64,000 bases of DNA from JAUUSJ01 sp051880475 (GTDB lineage: Bacteria; Bacillota; Clostridia; Lachnospirales; Lachnospiraceae). Under the pieces are notes generated by a model that was given only the letters and a program-made list of their open reading frames with translations, had not been told where the DNA came from and searched no databases. Location: assembly GCA_051880475.1 (NCBI GenBank), contig JBJEOA010000004.1, positions 1 through 64,000 on the forward strand, written 5' to 3'. Shown here piece by piece: positions 60,254-64,000 of this stretch; the first letter of the stretch is position 1; the number at the start of each line of letters is the position of its first letter. A program made the translations under genes and the position numbers.

Positions 60254-63200
60254 TTATTTTTTAAACAAATTTATAAATTTTTCAATAAAACTTTGTTTTT
60301 CCTCTATAGTTTCCTCCCCTTTTTCCTCTGGTTTTTCTAAAGCGGGAGTCTTAATTGCAAACTGAACGGCTGATACATTTTTGTTCTTTTTTGAGACAAA
60401 AGAAACTGGCTTATAATCAGAACCGTCTAATTGCTTTAACATTTTATCAATCTCATCATCAATCTGACCATCTATATTCGACGTTTCATCTTTAAATTTT
60501 TGAGTACCATCTTTCATCTCTCCAGTCCCATTGTATAGCTTTTTTAATCCAGAAGTTAAACTTTGACTTCCCGTATAGGCATCTCCAATTCCATTAATAA
60601 GATTTCCCATGCCATTTGAAAACTCGTTATATCCATCCTCCAACTCTTTTCCACCTGATTTTAGAGTTTTCGTGCCTGCCTTTAATGTTCCTGTTCCCTT
60701 TGCAAGCTCTATTCCACCTACATAAAGCTCAGATGTCCCCGATTTCAGACTGCTGCTTCCATCCTTTAACTGTCTCGCTCCATCTACTAATTCCTCTGTC
60801 CCATCTTTTAATTGTTTTGTTCCATTTACTAACTTCCCACTTCCTGTCTCAAGAGCATCTGTCCCAGAAGATAAAGTCTTACTTCCCTGTACTAATTGTC
60901 CTGTTCCATCCATGAGATTTACACTGCCATCTCTTAGCTGTTCAATCCCTGTCATAAGATTTTGACTTCCAGTTAATAGTCGACTTGTTCCCACCACTAG
61001 AGTATTACTTCCTTCCACCAAGGCATCTGTTCCCTCTGCCAAAGTATTACTTCCAAAAAGCAATGCATTGCTTCCTGATACTAAATTTGTACTTCCTTCT
61101 TTTAAATTCCTTGCACCATTATAAAGGCTATCGCTTCCCGCTTTTAGTTGCTCTGCCCCCTCATCTGCCTCAATGATTCCATCCTTTAATGTTTGACTTC
61201 CCTTAGACAAATTCTTTGCTGCTGTGAGCAGAGCCTCCATCCCCTCTATCATTGTATCATAACCATTTGCTAATTTGTCTGTTCCTTCTGTATATTCGTT
61301 AATTCCTTCATCTAACTGTGCATAACTTTCGTTTAGTGTGTGAATGATTTCTGGAAAACTGGAAAGAGCTGCAAGATTCGTCTCAAGCTGACTCATAATT
61401 GCAAAAAGTCCTTCATGAAATCCGCTATAATTTATCTGTAACTTTTCCGTATTGATACAAAGGGTATCTATCTCTTCTTCCAATTCATTTTTCCACTCTT
61501 CTATCTCTTCTTGTGCATCCATGTTTTTATCTAAAGCAGAATTAATATCGTCTAAGCTATATTGTATATTTTGCAGACGATCTATCTCTTGTTGTAAAAC
61601 ATCCGCTGTTTCAGAATCTGTTGTATTTATTATCTGAACATTCAAATCAGCAATAATATCACTTAATTCAGAATCTATACTGCTTACTGAATTTTTTGCC
61701 TGTTCATTTTCTGATACGAGATTTTCCATAGGATAGTTATTTATTTTTTGCTGCATATTGGAAGTCGCATCTACTAGAGAGTCTATCTCTCCTTGAATAT
61801 TAGAAGAACTCTCAATAATAGTTTCAAGACTCTCTGTCGCTGCAGAAATATTGGCAAGTGAAGCATCAAGCTCAGCTAAGGACTTTTTTATCTGAGAAGA
61901 TCCTTCACGCAGCGATTCTGACTTTGAGGAAAGTTGACTTAGCCCCTCCTTACTTCGTGAAAGTCCCTCATTGAACTGCTCCAATCCCTGTTCTAATTGT
62001 ATGCTTCCATCATTGATGTTTTTTGCTCCAACGACAAGCTGACTAGTCCCCTTCTTCCAAGAAGTCATACCATGAGAAAGATTTTTTGCACCATCCGACA
62101 TAGCATCCACTCCAAAATCGAGACTCTTTGCTCCCTCCGCCAATGTATTTAAATTGCTATTTAACGCCTGAACTCCATTATCAACCTGAGTAATTCCATT
62201 CGCCAATGATTGAGCTCCATTATCGACCTGAGCAATTCCAGAATTTAATTCAGAAGCCCCACTGCTTATCTGAGAGACTCCTCCATTTAGACTCTTTGCT
62301 CCGCTATCTACTTGATTTATACCTGTATCTAAATTTTTTGCTCCTGTATTAACGGCTTTTATTCCAGTATTTAATTCAAGAGCTCCGTCATTTAAATCCG
62401 AGGCTCCGCTATCTAGCTTTTTAGCCCCACTCTTTGCATCACTAACTCCGTCATCTAACTGTTTTGTTCCGTCATCCACCTTCTTAATAGCATCTCTTAA
62501 TTCTTTTGCCCCATCGTCTAAGTCTGAGGCTCCGCTATCTAACTCATCACTTCCATCCGCAGCTTTTTTTATCCCTGCTTTTAACTGTTTATCAGCAGAA
62601 GTTAATTTTGTTCCTCCGTCTTTTAACTGTTTTAAGCCAGATTGTAAATCGCAAGAGCCATTGTATAGCTGTTTTGCCCCGTCACTTAACTCAGATGTTC
62701 CGTCATCTAATTGATTAACACCATCTTTTAAATCATCAACTTTATCCGTCATACTACTTGTATCGACAATATCTTTATCTACATCAAATGCCATAGGAAT
62801 TCCCTGAATGGACATAGAAGAAAGCTCTATATCTTTAGCATCGGCTGTAATCGTCAATTTTTTCTCATTTCCAGCCATAATATTATAAATAATTTGCTTA
62901 TCACTTCCAACATTTGCCAAGTTTGCACCCTTTGCCTCAATATTAGAAAACTTTTCTGTGTCAAGACTGAAACTAAGCTGTAATAAAAAATTCTCAAAAA
63001 AGCTATCATCCTCTACTTCTTTATTTTGCTTAATATCTACTACTAACTTAAACTCTCCGTCTTTTCCAATTATTTCCTCTGGTTTTTTCTTTACACCATC
63101 CAAATAATAAGAAATATCAAATTTCCATGGAATTTCTTTTGACATCAAATTTCCCTGATAAAAAAAATTTCCTTCATCTGCCTGTACGGAAATTTGATTT

Positions 63201-63478
63201 CCATTTTGATTCATCTTTGCCTCACTTGATAGATTTTTTACCGATTCATATTCTCCATAATCCTTTATCTCACCCTTGCTCTTTATATCAAACTCATTCA
63301 CGATATACACATTTTCTACCTGACCACTGCTAGTCAAATTTACATATACATTTTCTTCTTTTGTCTTAGTTTCTGAACTTGCCGCTAAGGCTGTATTACC
63401 TAAGGCAGAGAAAATCATCGCAAAAGACATAGCAAACGCACTATTTTTTTTCAGTCTCATTTTATTATTCTTATTCAT
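60254..63478 (-). CDS. Giant secreted Leu-x-x-Gly heptad repeat protein (YhgE/Pip-related)
   Basis: 1074 residues from MNKNNKMRLKK. This ATG has GGAAGGGGAAG upstream and overlaps the stop of the MMPL gene by eight bases; a longer frame is less likely. Signal peptide ends near ALAAS. Residues about 35-235 form a beta-rich N-terminal domain. Two blocks (about 240-480 and 770-1010) are runs of seven-residue repeats [LI]-x-x-G-[ATS]-x-x (for example LDDGTSELSDGAKQL). A coiled-coil region with TTDSETADVLQQEIDRL separates them. Such repeats occur in YhgE/Pip and MmpL-associated proteins, which usually end in six membrane helices. Here no helices follow, so it is probably exported and perhaps bridges the MMPL pump to the wall. 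Confidence 0.82.
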   Translation of the reverse strand: MNKNNKMRLKKNSAFAMSFAMIFSALGNTALAASSETKTKEENVYVNLTSSGQVENVYIVNEFDIKSKGEIKDYGEYESVKNLSSEAKMNQNGNQISVQADEGNFFYQGNLMSKEIPWKFDISYYLDGVKKKPEEIIGKDGEFKLVVDIKQNKEVEDDSFFENFLLQLSFSLDTEKFSNIEAKGANLANVGSDKQIIYNIMAGNEKKLTITADAKDIELSSMSIQGIPMAFDVDKDIVDTSSMTDKVDDLKDGVNQLDDGTSELSDGAKQLYNGSCDLQSGLKQLKDGGTKLTSADKQLKAGIKKAADGSDELDSGASDLDDGAKELRDAIKKVDDGTKQLDDGVSDAKSGAKKLDSGASDLNDGALELNTGIKAVNTGAKNLDTGINQVDSGAKSLNGGVSQISSGASELNSGIAQVDNGAQSLANGITQVDNGVQALNSNLNTLAEGAKSLDFGVDAMSDGAKNLSHGMTSWKKGTSQLVVGAKNINDGSIQLEQGLEQFNEGLSRSKEGLSQLSSKSESLREGSSQIKKSLAELDASLANISAATESLETIIESSSNIQGEIDSLVDATSNMQQKINNYPMENLVSENEQAKNSVSSIDSELSDIIADLNVQIINTTDSETADVLQQEIDRLQNIQYSLDDINSALDKNMDAQEEIEEWKNELEEEIDTLCINTEKLQINYSGFHEGLFAIMSQLETNLAALSSFPEIIHTLNESYAQLDEGINEYTEGTDKLANGYDTMIEGMEALLTAAKNLSKGSQTLKDGIIEADEGAEQLKAGSDSLYNGARNLKEGSTNLVSGSNALLFGSNTLAEGTDALVEGSNTLVVGTSRLLTGSQNLMTGIEQLRDGSVNLMDGTGQLVQGSKTLSSGTDALETGSGKLVNGTKQLKDGTEELVDGARQLKDGSSSLKSGTSELYVGGIELAKGTGTLKAGTKTLKSGGKELEDGYNEFSNGMGNLINGIGDAYTGSQSLTSGLKKLYNGTGEMKDGTQKFKDETSNIDGQIDDEIDKMLKQLDGSDYKPVSFVSKKNKNVSAVQFAIKTPALEKPEEKGEETIEEKQSFIEKFINLFKK

Positions 63479-64000
63479 TACTATCTTCCCCTTCCTGCTT
63501 ACTTTCATTTTCTTTGTTTAACTTTTTTGTTTCTTCTCTCTCTAAATTTTGTGATTGCTTTTCTTTTAGAGCTTCCTCTTTCTTTTTCTCCTCTCGTCTT
63601 TCCTTTCGCTGCATTGCTCTTTTCTTAAGCTCCTCTAGTTTTTCCTCTCCTGTTATATGCACTTTCTCCTGTTTCTCCTCATATTTTTCACAAATCTCCT
63701 CTACAAACCTACCTAATTTACTATTTTTAGGAAGATGAGTTAACTCTAACTGATAGAAATGAACATTTTTCGTCGTTCTAGCTATCACCTTATCACATAT
63801 CATAAGGAGAATTGGAAGCACAAACATAACTAAAATAATAGAAATAAAAGCTCCTCTACCAACTAAAGTTCCAAGCTGTTTTATGACTCCATTTGTACAG
63901 ACAATGGATAGAGCAATACCCGATAAAATCATAATAATCGCAGAAGTAAAAATAGATAAGAAAGTTCCACTGACTGTCTCTATCACAGCATCTTTCTTTT
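63471..64000 (-). CDS. MMPL/RND-family exporter, C-terminal part (partial, runs off right edge)
   Basis: The last 176 codons are visible and remain open to the window edge. Three membrane segments (SIFTSAIIMILSGIALSIVC, LVGRGAFISIILVMFVLPILLMICDKVI and the end of one upstream) match the C-terminal helices of an MMPL-type RND permease. The conserved KDAVIETVSGTFLSIFTSA resembles the AIIE...SGPSIFTSA segment before the last helices. They are followed by a Lys/Glu-rich cytoplasmic tail of about 100 residues. The next gene overlaps by eight bases, so the pump and the giant repeat protein are co-translated. Substrate unknown; MMPL proteins export lipids or siderophores in other bacteria. Confidence 0.85.
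   Translation of the reverse strand, partial: KKDAVIETVSGTFLSIFTSAIIMILSGIALSIVCTNGVIKQLGTLVGRGAFISIILVMFVLPILLMICDKVIARTTKNVHFYQLELTHLPKNSKLGRFVEEICEKYEEKQEKVHITGEEKLEELKKRAMQRKERREEKKKEEALKEKQSQNLEREETKKLNKENESKQEGEDSNE

Noticed and set aside
60616..62718. CRISPR or satellite repeat in the 60.6-62.7-kb region, and plus-strand open frames there
   Set aside because: The periodicity is the 21-bp codon pattern of Leu-x-x-Gly heptads in one long minus-strand gene.

Overview
The window looks like chromosomal DNA of an obligately anaerobic, low-GC member of the Lachnospiraceae (Clostridia). The evidence is AT-rich intergenic DNA, strong AGGAGG-type ribosome sites, sigma-A style promoters with 17-bp spacers, pyruvate formate-lyase and ferredoxin-dependent pyruvate oxidoreductase, a Gram-positive PolC, an MEP isoprenoid pathway, GlpP antitermination, a secreted GH5 cellulase and several gene families typical of gut Clostridia (DUF1667, DUF6320, DUF815, zinc-ribbon membrane proteins). 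No prophage, insertion sequence with a transposase, CRISPR array or rRNA operon was seen. Most genes lie on the minus strand.

Layout. 0-1.2 kb: the edge of a ribbon-helix-helix gene, a collapsed AraC-type regulator and folA. 1.2-4.5 kb: a pyruvate formate-lyase locus in which the enzyme is split into a 705-aa core and a separate 80-aa glycyl-radical domain, plus its activase. 4.7-5.0 kb: two tandem tRNA-Glu(CTC) genes on duplicated promoters. 5.0-6.5 kb: a zinc-ribbon membrane protein and a VanZ-like protein. 6.6-9.6 kb: a four-subunit pyruvate:ferredoxin oxidoreductase (porCDAB). 9.7-10.6 kb: a decayed or repurposed CbiE/CbiT precorrin methyltransferase relative. 10.8-17.5 kb: a glycerol regulon (glpP, two FAD oxidoreductases, a DUF1667 protein, an unknown, and glpK on the other strand), with two leaders that share a motif and end in terminator-like hairpins. 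17.5-19.0 kb: a membrane protein and a gamma-carbonic-anhydrase-like protein. 19.0-29.8 kb: a housekeeping cluster pyrH-frr-uppS-cdsA-dxr-rseP-ispG-polC.

29.9-35.8 kb: an acyltransferase/DUF6320/hydrolase trio, and a translationally coupled pair of a DUF815 AAA ATPase and a RACo-like ferredoxin-ASKHA protein. 35.9-39.1 kb: an anchored Thr-rich protein, a secreted beta-helix protein and a leaderless subtilisin. 39.2-39.6 kb: a 272-bp element with long terminal inverted repeats. 39.6-41.5 kb: mecA and galM. 41.7-42.3 kb: an apparent large non-coding RNA with a consensus promoter, three repeated modules and a terminator. 42.5-45.1 kb: a His-rich P-type metal ATPase. 45.3-51.4 kb: an HscC-type Hsp70 with a giant J-like/TPR partner, and an M18 aminopeptidase. 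51.7-53.1 kb: GH5 cellulase. 53.2-59.4 kb: a nickel/peptide ABC importer preceded by a protein made of four HNR-type repeats. 59.6-59.9 kb: a second structured RNA (leader or sRNA) with a perfect promoter and terminator. 60.2-64 kb: a giant Leu-x-x-Gly repeat protein and the end of an MMPL-type exporter.

How the genes work together. Pyruvate can be cleaved to formate (PFL) or oxidised to reduced ferredoxin (Por); glycerol enters through GlpK and the FAD oxidoreductase set. The best candidates for something undescribed are the two RNA loci (41.7-42.3 and 59.6-59.9 kb), the split PFL, the four-repeat HNR protein, and the HscC/J-TPR and AAA/RACo-like pairs. All functional statements rest on reading the sequence and recalling families; no database search was run.
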